This document shows, in pieces, positions 45,366 to 57,008 of a stretch of DNA of 64,000 nucleotides (position 1 is the first letter of the stretch; each line of letters begins with the position of its first letter). The notes below the pieces were generated by a model. It had not been told where the DNA came from. It made no database searches and worked only from the letters and a program-made list of their open reading frames with translations. The position numbers and the translations under genes were made by a program. The stretch lies in assembly GCA_029204225.1 (NCBI GenBank), contig CM055110.1, positions 15,162,609 to 15,226,608 of the forward strand, given 5' to 3'. Origin of the DNA: Diphasiastrum complanatum. Taxonomy: Eukaryota > Streptophyta > Lycopodiopsida > Lycopodiales > Lycopodiaceae.

Positions 45366-46105
45366 TGTTAGAGGGTTTGCGGATCTCAAGGCAACCCTAA
45401 CCTTAGTTAATAAGTGAGAGGGATTTGGCACCTTGCGTGTGTAAGTCCAACCCGATGATCACACAGTTATTTGATTGATTAGTTAAAAGGTAATAAAAGG
45501 ACTTTAGGCGTCTTTGCAGGACTTTTAATGTCGCAGGGCCTAAATGTCAAGTTAGTGAATAAAGTTGGGTTTCCCTCCAATTTTGATGGTTTTCACACTT
45601 TTTTAAATTTGAATAAAAAGAGAGGCAAGACTGGACCAATAGGATTTAGAGGCCAGGGTCCTCCTCTCTACTATAAGAAGGGACCAACTCGAGTTGCTCC
45701 TCATGTTCATTTTCTCATTTCAATGAATCAGACTGGTTCTCTTCGGAAATGGATTGATGAATGTCCTTGCCCTCTATCACTTTTCCTCCATCTCTCATGC
45801 TTATTTGGATTTCGCTAATTGTTGGATCTGAGTGTTATTGGGATTGTATATCATTATAATTTCAATGAGAGAGAAAAGGGGAGAGAGAGAAAGAGTAAGC
45901 TATCTATGTTGTGGATGTGTAGGGTTAAGGGATGTGTAGTGTTAAAGAGTAGGGTTAATGGATGTAGAGATAGATGTGAATCCTCCATTCATATTGAAAT
46001 CTAAACTAAACTATCGCTCTCATGGAATGAACCTGCATGACAACTAACTCCGTCTCTTTGATGCTAGATTGACTAGATCTTGAATTTAGGTTAGGCAAGG
46101 AAAGT
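45366..46105 (+). repeat. 3' LTR of gypsy copy B (right end truncated)
   Basis: The purine-rich GGTGGGGGAT tract is followed by TGTTAGAGGG, a typical LTR start. CTATAAGAAGG near 45671 is a possible TATA. Copia coding sequence begins at about 46113, so the LTR's right end is missing. Confidence 0.65.
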
Positions 46106-46112
46106 TATCCAC

Positions 46113-47830
46113 TACAAGGAAAAAAGAAGATGCCACTTCTTTCAAAGGCATCTTTGTTGGTTATAGTGAAAGTAAGAAAACTTATAGGATAGATGATCCT
46201 ATTACAAAAAAAGTTGTTGCTAGTAGAGATGTACTTTTTGATGAATCTCTCCAAGCCAAAGGAAAGGTGACTTCCAACAACACTCAACTTGTCAAGGATC
46301 ATGCTATGGCCGAGGAGGAGCTTCATGAAGATGAAGACCAAGTGGAACTTACTCAAAGTCCAAGGGTGCCAAGAAGATCAACAAGGACAAGGATTGAGCC
46401 ATCAAGGCTCACTTATAGTGACAAAGGGGAGCAAAGGGAAGATTCTCAACTACTCAACTCTTATACTTTCTTGATTACTATGCTTGAAGGACCAACTAGT
46501 TTTGAGGAAGCAAATAAGTCTCAATATTGGAGGAAAGCTATGCAAGTAGAGTTTGATGCAGTAATGGAAAATCTAACTTGGAAACTTGTTGATTTACCTT
46601 ATGGAAAGAAGCCTCTTACTTGTAAATGGATATATAGATTGAAATATAATCAATCGTTCATAAGTACAAAGCTAGACTTGTAGCAAAAGGTTTTTTGCAA
46701 GTCAAAGGCATAGATTATGATGAAACCTTTGCACCTGTTGCAAAGCTTGTAACCATTAGATTAATCATATGTCTTGCAACTTCTTTCAAATGGGAGCTCT
46801 TCCAACTTGATGTGACAAATGCTTTCTTTAATTGATTCTTGGAAGAGGAAATCTACATGTGCCAACCCGAGGGCTTCATCAAAGATGGAGAAGAAGACAA
46901 GGTGTGTCTCTTGAAGAAGAGTCTTTATGGACTCAAGCAAGCACCAAGAGCATGGTACTCTAGGTTGCATTCCTATCTTATTTCCATTGGATTTGTTGTA
47001 AGTTCTTATGAACCATCATTGTACTACAAGTGTAATGACGGAAAGATCATTATCTTAGTTCTATATGTTGATGACATTATAACTCCTATGGGACTAAGTG
47101 TAAAAGTTTCTAAGGAAAGTGGTGAAGCATCCGTTGAGGACATCACTACCTATAGAAAGGCTTATTGGTTCCTTGGTATACTTAACAATCACTAGACGAG
47201 ATCTTAATTTTTGTGTTGGCAAGTTGAGTCAATACATGCAAAGTCCATTAATATGTCATTGGAAAGGAGCAAAAAGGGGGTTAAGGTACATCTCGGCTAC
47301 AAAAGACTTTGGCATAGTTTATGAAAGGACTAATATTTGTTTGAGAGCATATTCGGACTCAAGTTTTGTAGGTGACAAGATGGATAAAAGATCCATAAGT
47401 GCATTTGCTACATTCTTATGTGGAGGAGCTATCTTGGCTTTCCAAAAAGCAAGATACCATCTCTCTTTCATCAATAGAATCCCAATATAAAGCTATGACA
47501 ACAACAACAAAGGAGGTTCTTTGGCTTAAAAGGCTTTTGGAGGAGCTACATGTGATCAAGGATGAAGACATTCCATGCATATATTGTGATAATCAAGCAG
47601 CTCAACAACTTGCAAACAATCTAGTCTTCCATGCTCGAACAAAGCACATCGAGATTGCACATCATTTCATGAGGGAGAAAGTGCAAGCAAAGGAGATCAA
47701 GCTTATTCATGTTTCATCATCAGATTGCATTGCTGATATACTCACCAAGGCATTGCCTAAAGATCCATTTATAAAATTAAGATTGGCTCTTGGATTTATA
47801 GATAGATCTATGCTAGATTTACCAAGCTAG
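46113..47830 (+). pseudogene. Copia integrase end, RT and RNase H, truncated and decayed
   Basis: Starts within the post-integrase region (EDATSFKGIFVGY) and continues through EPSRLTYSDKGEQRE. RT shows [17 protein letters not shown]; a shift near 46640 interrupts before [15 protein letters not shown]. Then FLEEEIYMCQPEGFI, LYGLKQAPRAWYSRLHS and VLYVDDII. A deletion follows YVDDII, and later frames give GSLVYLTITRRDLNFCVG and RNase H (AYSDSSFVGDKMDKRS, CDNQAAQQLANNLVFHARTK, CIADILTKALPKD), ending LDLPS at 47830. Closest in text to the pol at 61198-64000, so the same copia lineage. Confidence 0.9.
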
Positions 47831-47842
47831 ATTTTTGAGGAG

Positions 47843-48662
47843 TGTGAAAAATGCAAAAATAAGCTTGGTAGAGGCCAAAAATCTTGTATATAGGATAGAC
47901 ACACATGTGCGAAGCCTGTTTCTATGTGTGAAACTAGTGTACTTTTCAGGTACCATAATCATATATGCTGTACATATGACTTAATTCAAGTTCTAGTGGC
48001 TAAAATGGCCAAAAACTAGTTTTCTAGAGATATCACACATGGCATCAATCTAATGATTGCCTGAGCCAAATATTTTGAATAGGTGTCACATCCCATGTGT
48101 AAAGGACAACTCACACATGTGAAAATAGCTGAAGTAGGCGAGTTCTTGCTTCTAGATGATTTCCATGAAGATCTCCATATAGTAGAAAAATAGACCAAAA
48201 ATGCCCAAAATGGAAAGTTTTGATCCAAGTGTCAAATTGCATGATGGTGACAAAGCATCCTCACACGTGTGAGATCTGATGCATGATCAGTACCTTGAGC
48301 TTAAAAAGTGTATATATAGAGGTTGATTTGGCCATAATCAATGTGAGACACCAATCTTGGTTTTGGAAGCAATTTTGAGTGATTCTCTCCATTTGTCTTA
48401 TTTGTTTTGATTGTTTTGAGGTTCTATCAATGTGTACTTGATTTTCATGTTGGAGTCCATACTCAAACAGTGTTTCACACGTGTGAAACCAGAAAGTACA
48501 ACTACCTTCAATAAATGATTGTTCTTGTTAGGATTTTGTGTCTAGAATTGATCTTGATTGATCTTGATCTCAAGTAGATTGATAGATCAAGTAATCTGAC
48601 AACCAATCACTCTTGCGGTCAGATTAGGATCCGATCTTGGTCCTTTTTGTACTTTTTGCGCA
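47843..48662 (+). repeat. Copia 3' LTR
   Basis: Follows the GAGGAG tract and starts TGTGAAAAATGC. The proposed end ACTTTTTGCGCA at 48662 is less certain. Contains TATATATA at 48310-48317 and CACACGTGTG at 48262-48271 and 48476-48485. Confidence 0.75.
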
Positions 48663-48740
48663 CTATCCTTAACATGGAAATCATTCTTAAGTTAGATTAA
48701 AGTAGTGTTGTAAAACTAGCAAGCAAAGTTGAAGAGAGAG
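48663..48740 (+). pseudogene. 3' tail of another copia pol with polypurine tract
   Basis: About 75 bp ending in a KLASKVEERV-like tail and GAAGAGAGAG, which precedes the LTR start at 48741. The rest of this element is missing. Confidence 0.5.
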
Positions 48741-49184
48741 TGTGAAAATTGTCAACATTTCCTTGACTAGTTTTAAGCCAAAATTGGTAATTTTAGCACA
48801 TAGTTTTGGATCTAACCTTTCACACGTGTGGAACAGGTCTAGATAATTTTATTTTAGTATATATCTCATATTGAAGAAGTTTCAAACTTCAAGACCTTCG
48901 AAATGATAGGCCAAAATTGGCTATTTTAGGCTAGTGGTGTCCTAAAATTGGGTCATAAGTTCTAGAGAGATGAGAGAGTCTCATCTCTCTCACCTATGTT
49001 AGGCTGAATTTCATAGAGAAACAGGTTGGAGCAGATCCATTGTATTCATTTGCTTAATGAGAGATTTTTCTATTGGTTTCTTCTTCCATTGTTGGCAATG
49101 TGTAGTGATTGAGTTCAAGCTTGTGTGTATGATCTTAGGTGCTTTCCAAAAGTAGTAGGCTGATGTAGTACGGACTGTATACTG

Positions 49185-49795
49185 CTATTTGTCAAGAATT
49201 AGATATGCAACATCAAGAAATCACCATAAGCAATCACCACAAGAAGACGGAAGAAGAACAAGCACTGTCACTCTATCACACTAACTCATATAGAATGTAA
49301 AATGTACATATAAGCCATGAACCCTAATAGAGAGAGAAAACCTATGAGTAGACTAATAGACTAGCCTACAACTATTGACAGCTGAACATTAATGTGCATC
49401 GTAAACAGTAACAATGAAGTTTCTCCAAGCTTTCACCTCCTGTGAAGGACTTTCTCACTTCGTTGCGGAGCCTGTGACAAGCTGTATCCACTGATCAGGC
49501 ACGCAAGACTATCGCTGCTCTGATACCATGTCAAGAATTAGATATGCAACATCAAGCATTCACCATAAGCAATCACCACAAGAAGGCGGAAGAAGAACAC
49601 GCATTGTCACTTTATCACACTAACTCATACAGAATGTAAAATGTACAAATAAACCCTGAACCCTGATAGAGAGAGAAAACCTATGAGTAGACTAATAGAC
49701 TAGCCTACGGCTATTGACAGCTGATCACAGCTGTGAACATTAATATGAATCATAAACAGTAACAATGAAGTTTATCATTGATTCCTAACACTATT
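49185..49795 (-). mobile_element. TRIM (terminal-repeat retrotransposon in miniature), 601 bp
   Basis: Element 49190-49790 with a perfect target duplication CTATT (49185-49189 and 49791-49795). The upstream (minus-strand) LTR is 49529-49790, 262 bp, starting TGTTAGGAATC and ending TTCTTGACA. The PBS TGGTATCAGAGCAGC lies at 49514-49528. The internal region is only about 90 bp. The downstream LTR is 49190-49422, 233 bp. The latter lacks the first 17 bases of the LTR and a 12-bp palindromic TCACAGCTGTGA present in the other. No coding capacity; it depends on other elements for all proteins. Confidence 0.93.
49514..49528 (-). promoter_or_regulatory. Primer binding site of the TRIM
   Basis: The minus strand reads TGGTATCAGAGCAGC and abuts the LTR at 49529. 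Confidence 0.93.
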
Positions 49796-49910
49796 TTGGG
49801 CGACACTTGATGTTTATGGGAGTTTCCATTTGTGGTAAATGCGTTTTGGTCAAGTTCTTTTGCATTCTAGGTAGCATAGAATGTTTTGCCGATTCCTAGC
49901 TTATTTTACA

Positions 49911-50355
49911 AGCAAAATCTGTCAACAAAACATAAGACAAAGCATCATAAATGCCTCTACTCGGTTAGAGAGAGAAATTAGAAGGTACAAAACTCGTGGA
50001 GAGAGAGAGGGCACAAAGAGCTTGTCTCCAAATCTGCATTACACACAAATTTCATAATTTCTCAATGAGAGTACATCACATATATATAGATCCATGGACT
50101 CTTCTCCTACTTTGAGTTGAATTGGAGTTGTGGATCCACCTTACAAGTTATCTAGACTTATCCAAGCCACCTCACTATGTCTAATTGTGCCACATAGTCT
50201 TTTCATGCATTAAATGTGGCATGTAAAGTACAAATGGCAATTCCTGTGGTAGCTCGAGTTTCTACTTCTACCTACCTTGAAGAGTGCAAGCATTCAAGCC
50301 AATGATCTTGGAGTTTAGGTCCACTTAGGATCTTTATTTTTCATAGCCTAAACTC
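49911..50355 (-). repeat. Probable LTR of a minus-strand copia gag element
   Basis: LTR-like AT-rich DNA directly downstream (minus strand) of a truncated gag and its GAATGAGGAG purine tract. Its ends were not resolved. Confidence 0.35.
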
Positions 50356-50360
50356 CTCAT

Positions 50361-50805
50361 TCACCTCTTGCAAATCCCCCATACTTGGCAATGTCTTTTG
50401 AATAGGAAAGCTTTGAACCAAATTAGCATGATCATCCAACAAGCCATTAAGAACAACTTGAACAAGCTCCACATCTTAACGGTTTCACTAATGCATGCAA
50501 GTTCATCACTCAAAGCTTTAACTCTCAAAACAAAAGCATGAGCACCTTCATCCTTCTTTTGAAGACTTTGAAAAATTTTCCTTAGATGCAGACTTGGACT
50601 CATAAACCTTCTTCAAAGATTCCCAAGCCTCACTTGATGTTGTGCAGTTACCAACTTCCTTGAGAATTTCATTAGTCACATTCATCTTGATCATGTGTAA
50701 AGCTTTCTTTGCCCTCTTGTCATACCTCACTTGATCTTGTAGTGCCAAGGGTCTCTCCTCCACACCTACAACAATATCCATGAGGATGGATGCATCAAGA
50801 TCCAT
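50361..50805 (-). pseudogene. Copia gag fragment
   Basis: The minus strand encodes GVEERPLALQDQVRYDKRAK and MIKMNVTNEILKEVGNCTT, then after a frameshift SLQKKDEGAHAFVLRVKALS and PSMGDLQE. It is close to the outer element's gag (10245-11009), so the same family. It is joined within a few codons to an LTR-like end, meaning most of gag-pol is deleted. Confidence 0.88.
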
Positions 50806-51890
50806 TGATATCTACGATATATTCTTGGTATCCATTGATCTTCTGCATTTTTTTCATTGCAAATATTGATTGTATCAATGGTTCCTCTTGGTCTCCGATT
50901 ATGTGTAGCCATTAGTCCATGTGTATGCAAGCTGAGAACAGAGAGAATGAGAGAACGAGAGGTAACCCTATGAATGACAATTCAAAATATGTCTATGGAA
51001 GCTAAGAACAGAGAGAACGAAGAGAATGAGAGGTATACCTAAGAATGACAAGAAGTTTCTAAACTACAAGGATTAGTTAGCTATAGTTTATGACTATTGA
51101 TGTCCAGCGGGACATTTGATAATCACAAAAATTTGGCCGAGAAAGGCAAAAACAATTTTTGTCCGTCAATCACTGTTGCAATTTGTCACAGATGGACACC
51201 ATTAATTGGGAGACATAAGCATTGAAAGCGTGAGAAGTCAAAAAAAATCATCTTGACAAAGGGCCCATTTTGAGTTCTAATATCCCCTAATGCGAATTCT
51301 TCTGATTGCATGCATGCATGTGGAGTAGTAGAGTGCTTCTCCAATGTTGAAAAATGTTTGGATGAACATGTATGCATGTTTGGATGCATGATACAAGGTG
51401 GTACAGTAGGTTGATCAGAGTAATTTCATGTATGGATACTAATTTTAGAAATCTAGTCAAAAGGTTGATTTCTCATTTAGTAGGCAATTTATGAATTTTT
51501 TGAAATAAATTTTAAATGGGATGGCACCTATGAAACTGAATGATTGATACTTTTAATCGATTTTCATAGTTTGGTCACAGATTTTGAAATTACTCCCAAT
51601 TTCGTAAATTTTGGAATGATCCATGAAAGTTTGAAATTGTTTTGAACATGTTACTTATTAATTGAATGTAAGTAGCTAATGAAGTGAAAGACCTTCTGAG
51701 ATGAAATCAACTAGTAATGAAGGCCCAATATTTTTTCACTTTTAGTTGAAGATTTTGGATCTGTCAACTAATTTAAGCCAATTTTTCATTTCAAGTAATC
51801 AATAATGATAGATTATAATCCAGGTCTTGAGAGTACGGTACCTATGCCTATCTACTTACAGATTTGCCAACAATTAAGCTAAGCACTCAA
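50806..51890. other. Unassigned DNA with a ~70-bp tandem duplication
   Basis: Two copies of an AGCT(G/A)AGAACAGAGAGAA-type unit lie at 50925-50985 and 50998-51055. The rest has no supported gene. Confidence 0.5.
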
Positions 51891-52590
51891 TGAAATAAAC
51901 AATCGAAACAATCTGAGAGATCAACAGATGGAAGAATTGTAAAATCAAGTTAAGCCTTTGTGAATCTGGGCTTTTAGCCAGAAAATCTATTTTGGGGAGA
52001 AGAAAGAGAAGAAGCCAGAGGTGGTAGATGATTGGTTAACCAAGTGAACTAGTTATTTCAATCTACATGCAATTCCGGAAGAGAAAAAAATTGAGAGCGT
52101 AGTTTTGTTCTTCCGAGGAAAGACTTCATCGTGGTGGCGTGATTGCAACCCAAGCCCACCACATGGAAAGAATTCATGGAAGTATTCAGAAAATCGTTTG
52201 TGGTTGCGGTTGATTTGAACTTTTACCAAAGACTTGTCAGTTGCAAAATGGATACTCGGAGCTTAGACTCTTACCTACAAGAATTTATGGATTTGTGGAA
52301 CAAAGTTCCGTCATTCATGCAAAACTAACACTTTGGTAGTCTATCCTGGTCTGCCAATTGATTATCAGAATAAATGTAAGCGAAACGTGCTTCAAACTTT
52401 TGAGAACATTGTACGAGTCGTGAAAGCTTATGATTCCACGGTTGTGGCATCCAAGAAGCAGTTTTAGACTGATCCATCTGGATCCAACCAGAAGAAGAGA
52501 AAAACGAGTTTGTAACAAGAGATAAGTGAAATGTTTGACAAACCGAATCAAATGACGAGCTTTCTTCCGTGAGCTAAGTTTGAGCGCCAA
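51891..52590 (+). pseudogene. Gypsy gag remnant
   Basis: Broken capsid-type gag. Motifs are ESVVLFFRGKTSSWWR near 52090-52140, then one frame over PTTWKEFMEVFRKSFVVAV, and LDSYLQEFMDLWNKVPSF. A TAA at about 52326 and further stops follow. The W-x-x-F block and spacing fit the retrotransposon gag family of Ty3/gypsy. No pol follows. Confidence 0.75.
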
Positions 52591-53394
52591 CTGATACTCA
52601 TTGTTTTTTAGGAGTAGAAAAAATTAGTAATACAGATACTGCAAGCAATCATCCCATAAGTTACATCTCCTCATAAAAAATTGTATGACTCATGATCTTA
52701 TAAAAGTAAAATAGTCATATAATTTGGAACATGTACAGAAATCATTTTATAAGTTCATTTTTTCACATAGTATCCTATCAGTATATGAAAAACTAATACT
52801 TGTGCAGATGTATTATGGGAGAATATAAATCATAATTACTGAAGCAATTAGAGACCAGCCCCTCAAGTAAAAAAGGCTTATGACTTGCACCGTACACAAC
52901 AATTGTACATAAGTCCAGCCTTTAGAAAGAAACTGAACCGAACAAAATTTACTTATAAATAAAGACTAAAAAAGGACAGGCTAGTCACAGACATAGTACC
53001 AGTAAAGAATGCTAGTAAAAAAGCCCAAGAGTCAAGTCAGTACAAAAACAAAGCAACACAAGAAAATCAAAATGAAAACTTAAGGAGAGGAGCAAAAACC
53101 AATTTAAAGAAACACAAAGAACCCACCCCCTAACCTATAGAACGAGAAAAGACATAAAAAAGACACCAGACCAGAAAACACTAACCAGCCACAAAACAGA
53201 TAGACTGAAAGTAAACAAGTCAAAAAACCCATAGACGTCAGTAACTAAAAAGAGAGACAGATCAAAAAACAAAAAGACTTAAGAACAAGAAAGGAAAGGG
53301 AACCAAGAGACACAACAACCAAAAAACAACACCCAAACAAATACAACACCACTGAACCAAAAACAGAATACACACTGATTTTTATGAAAATCAT
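52591..53394. other. No gene; A/C-rich low-complexity tract
   Basis: 53020-53380 is almost T-poor (AAC/AAAG-rich on the plus strand). No PBS, LTR end or coding signal was identified. Confidence 0.55.
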
Positions 53395-53852
53395 GTCTTT
53401 ATATGCCAATCTAGATATGCTCACTCTATGTTGAAAAAATTCCATATGGAAAATTCTAAGAGCATAGATACTCCAATGGGGCAGTCACCCACATCGGGAC
53501 CCCCGATCTGGCATGGCGCCAACTTCAAAGGTGGTGAACGAGGTAGTGTGGCTGCAGACGATGCTGGAAGCAATCGGGATACCACAAGAAGGACCATGTA
53601 CAATGATGATGGACTCTCAAAGTGCCACTTATCTGTCCCAGGATCCTGTCTTCCATTCAAAGACAAAACACCTACCTCTGAAGTACCATCACTTTCAAGA
53701 TTTAATCTCGAAAGGAGAGCTCTAGGTCCAGTATATAAAATTAGAAGACAAGATTGCAGATCTGCTCACGAAACCGCTCAACAGGCCACTCTTTGCCAAG
53801 CAAAGAAAGGCAATTGGATTGAACGTACAAAGCTGCAAGGTTCAAGAGGGAG
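53395..53852 (+). pseudogene. Copia RT end and RNase H remnant
   Basis: RT tail YAHSMLKKFHMENSKSIDTP is joined by a deletion to RNase H text TSKVVNEVVWLQTMLEAIGI, DSQSATYLSQDPVFHSKTKH, then in other frames IKLEDKIADLLTKPL and FAKQRKAIGLN. It ends at the purine tract CAAGAGGGAG. Codon text differs from the other copia elements here, so it is a separate lineage. Confidence 0.82.
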
Positions 53853-53990
53853 TGTCAGAAATGTACCCGAACACATCCTATGTTGAGCATAGGTAATAGG
53901 AGGAGACTCAGGCGACCACCTACGTTGAGCATATGTCACCTAGGTTATAAAAAGTTTGAAAAAATGAATATTCAGTAGTTGCAATAACTT
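53853..53990 (+). repeat. Start of a copia 3' LTR, truncated
   Basis: TGTCAGAAATGTAC follows the purine tract; GTTGAGCATA(G/T)GT occurs twice. The rest of the LTR is not recognised. Confidence 0.5.
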
Positions 53991-53997
53991 GTTACCC

Positions 53998-54286
53998 ATT
54001 CTAAGCATAGAAAGGAGAATGCATCATCTTCATCTAAAATTCCCAATGATAGCTTTTTTATAAAGCCACTCCATTCTCAACATGTTTCCGTAAATGATGT
54101 GTCATGATCATCATTTACCCGTTCATCTTCTGAAATATCTCATGTAAGTACTTTTCAGAAAATGACACCTGTAACTCAACTTGTGTCAAATGTTTCGAAC
54201 TCGTCCTCCTCTTCAGATACAAGCTCTACACAATTTGAAGTTTTTTCTTTTGAACAAGTTGATTCACTAAGTGATGATTCATAAGC
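53998..54286 (+). pseudogene. Ser-rich ORF end of unknown retroelement
   Basis: About 95 codons of Ser/Thr-rich text (KHRKENASSSSKIPNDSFF, SNVSNSSSSSDTSSTQFEVF, ending SLSDDS-stop) with one internal TGA. It lies just before LTR-like DNA of the family also seen at 34.5 kb, so it may be the end of that family's coding region. Confidence 0.35.
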
Positions 54287-54295
54287 TTCAAACAT

Positions 54296-54447
54296 TTCCC
54301 ACACTTTCCAAAACTATTAATTGAAATGCTTTTAGACTAATATAACTTTTTGAAAGTCAAAGTCAAAGTCTAGTATGAAATTGGCCTCAAATGTCAAATA
54401 CAGAAGTGTAGCAAATATGACTAAACTAGTTGAATTTCTCACATATT
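54296..54447 (-). repeat. LTR fragment of the outer-copia family, inverted
   Basis: The reverse complement matches the first ~150 bp of the LTR at 9003 (shared TTAGACTAAT, TTGGCCTCAA, AAACTAGTTGAAT). It stops exactly at the LTR terminus CTCACA. Confidence 0.75.
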
Positions 54448-54478
54448 TTTCATTCATTCATGCAATGTATTGAAGTAG

Positions 54479-54712
54479 AATTTGGTAGTTCTCTCAAGCT
54501 TTCAAGCTTGACCACTCTTGAGCATTCTAGCTCTGTTCTTTAGAGTTCTTTTAAAGTTTTCTATTAGCATTTATTGCTTATCAGTAGAAGTGCAAATTAG
54601 ATAGAGTTTTCAGAGATAACTTAGAGTATGCGGTTTCTATCCGCAATTGTCTTGTGTTCACCATTTTAGTGAATCAATCTATCCTTTATTGCGTATTCAT
54701 GTGAGTAATCAT
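54479..54712 (+). repeat. LTR fragment matching 34503-34752
   Basis: Shares CTCTCAAGCTTTCAAGCTTGA, CTTGAGCATTCTAGCTC, TAGCTTAGAGT-like text and TTTATTGCGT with the LTR at 34.5 kb. Confidence 0.75.
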
Positions 54713-55560
54713 TTTTGTTACTTGTTTAATGCTATGAAACTAATTTTTTTGTGCAAGGTCAAAAACTCTTGTGCATACAACATTGTGTATGTATGTTGGT
54801 GGAAAACCCAACAAACATACATAATCTATTGATATTTTGCCATAGTTTAATATATTTGCAGTTCATATCATAATGTGTCGTTTCTATATAATAGTAAAAA
54901 AAACCGTCATACACGTACATGTGTATAGTTGTGTTCGTTGGTTTAATTCTTGAAAGTAATCATTTTCCATTGATCGTATTCCAATGTTTTTGTTTCTTAT
55001 TTCATAGTTTCATATTGTATACATCGTGTTATGTCCGTAGAATTTTTCCTGTTACTATTATTTTACCACGAGCGTAGTAAATTTCCTTCAAACTCGTGAT
55101 TTTTGTTTCAGAATACGTGTACCTAGATATTTGATGGTTCATTCTTTTCCAATACGATTGTTTTCAAGTTGTATATATGCGATAAAAAATTTCATGCATA
55201 CAATGTCCTACATACTTTTGGGTAGTAAACTTAGCAATACTATATAATTTATTGCTTCCAAATTTCTGAACTAGTTTTGAACATTAAGATTTCTTGCTTC
55301 AGTATGATATGTTCTTTCATAACAATATTTTTTTTGTGTCATTTGGAAAACTTATAAACATATTGATACAAAACTTTGTTGATACTTTATAGAATCAGAT
55401 TTTGATATACGTAGATTAAAGTTTTAATTTAGGTAGACCTACCAGGAAGAGGTTAATAAGTAATGCAAGAATGTCAATTAACTACACAAGAACAAATATA
55501 TCAAAATGTATAACTTCAACAAGCGAATTTTTTGATCATTATCTTAGATTATACAAAATG
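54713..55560. other. No feature seen
   Basis: AT-rich DNA with different word use from the retroelement regions; no supported gene. Confidence 0.5.
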
Positions 55561-55580
55561 GTATGTATGTCATGGTTCAT

Positions 55581-56345
55581 CTATTTTAAATTACAAGTAT
55601 TCGCTAATACACGATTACATAATAGAATTCGTTCAAAATGATTACCATCCACATCATAAAAACATGTATGGAAGCCCTCTAGAAAACTAAACTTTATCAT
55701 TTCTGCAAGCATGATGTGATCCCTAAGACAAGAGTCTCGGACTTTTATGTACAAAAGAACATCACTTTTTTCTGGTAACGACAAATTAGGATTGAACCAG
55801 TCCTGAATTCTTGGATGACATCCTTTTAAGAGTTTGATTGCCATCCATTTGAGCAGGTAACTTGCATAGTATCCAGCGAGGCGTGTGCATGAATCATTCG
55901 AGTGTGCAGATTGATCGATAAAAGTTGAAACACTCGTATGTGCTTGTCTAAAGGTCTGGAATTTGCAAGGGATTAGAGGCCAGTCAAAAGCAAATTGAGC
56001 AGGTAGTGTTTGATGACGTTTTTGTAATTGCAAACATGTAGATGGCTCCTTTATTGGTGGAATATACATCAAAGGAACTCGAAGTGCACATCGGTTGTTC
56101 TCGATTTTTGTGCTTGTAAATGATAGTTCTTTTTTGAGGCCTACAATGCATTCCTTTAGAATCGTTAGTTCATGCATAGCATGTACATATTTGTTGCGCA
56201 CATTTTCAAGTTCTCTAATGTGTGCTTCCTTTGTCAATTCAAGATTCTGTTTCATATATTGCAATTCGTTTTGAGATTCCGTAATGGTTACATGGGCTTG
56301 TTCTAGTTCTGCCTGGCAAAATTTACGATCGTGTGTGACATGCTT
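55581..56345 (-). CDS. Exon-like ORF with coiled coil, unknown protein
   Basis: Open frame of about 250 codons on the minus strand; the ATG at 56264 is internal, as open text continues upstream (RKFCQAELEQAHVTITESQN). The N-terminal ~90 residues look like a coiled coil (LELTKEAHIRELENVRNKY, LKECIVGLKKELSFTSTK). A globular part follows (FDWPLIPCKFQTFRQAHTS, YLLKWMAIKLLKGCHPRI, LRDHIMLAEMIKFSFLEGFH) and ends in a stop at 55581. No family recognised and no retroelement motif. It may be the last exon of a gene whose other exons lie at 56.7-57.4 kb. Confidence 0.4.
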   Translation of the reverse strand, partial: KHVTHDRKFCQAELEQAHVTITESQNELQYMKQNLELTKEAHIRELENVRNKYVHAMHELTILKECIVGLKKELSFTSTKIENNRCALRVPLMYIPPIKEPSTCLQLQKRHQTLPAQFAFDWPLIPCKFQTFRQAHTSVSTFIDQSAHSNDSCTRLAGYYASYLLKWMAIKLLKGCHPRIQDWFNPNLSLPEKSDVLLYIKVRDSCLRDHIMLAEMIKFSFLEGFHTCFYDVDGNHFERILLCNRVLANTCNLK

Positions 56346-56711
56346 ATTTCAAATTTCAACTCTGGGACATTTCTGGGGCCGCAATTGCTTTGGCAATTAA
56401 CGTTTGTTATATGGAACTGCAATGCACGAGGTAGACTGAATAGCTTGGGTGTCACACACATCAAATGTTGGAATTATTGTATTCTCAAATATGTTGCAAG
56501 GCAGGGAAATAGAAGGTGCAGTTGTAAAGGCACCAACCTGAAATGCAATTAAATCCAATAAGTACTTGCTCGTGTTAGGTATAGAGGAGCTAGATCATAT
56601 ATAGAGTATATGCTCTCTTATAAATGTTTATGTGAAACAGTCAATAAATTTGTAATGCATGTGCTAGCTATGAAGGAGGCCCAATTTATTGCAATAGATT
56701 CAGTTATTGGG

Positions 56712-56929
56712 TGGTAACCTTGGAAAATACAAATCACAATACTAGTCCAGAGCATGGGTAATACATTTTTATAGGAGCACAAAACTTTATCACATATGGA
56801 ATAGCATAATGCTTGGAATTGACGGTTTTTTATTTGTGAAATCAACAGGTTTTGGTTTAGGTCGAATGGTATGTTTTCGTTTATAATACAAAAACATGCA
56901 TGGGGGGTTAGTACCGAAAAATTGTACAC
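56712..56929 (-). other. Possible exon of the same unknown gene
   Basis: Open text NQNLLISQIKNRQFQALCYS followed by DKVLCSYKNVLPMLWTS, ending at a candidate donor CAAG|GTTACC. Weak on its own. Confidence 0.2.
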
Positions 56930-57008
56930 ATTCCAAGTATTGTATGGGATTCAAAATAGGTCACAAAGAGAATGTCCAGCAACTTCTAGTTGTGTATTTG
57001 TTTCTCAT

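Larger units (their letters stand above)
48741..49910 (+). repeat. Copia LTR interrupted by a TRIM element
   Basis: Begins TGTGAAAATTGTC after a purine tract and has CACACGTGTG at 48821-48830. It is split at 49189/49796 by the TRIM. A possible end is TTATTTTACA near 49910. Without the insert it would be about 565 bp. Confidence 0.55.
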
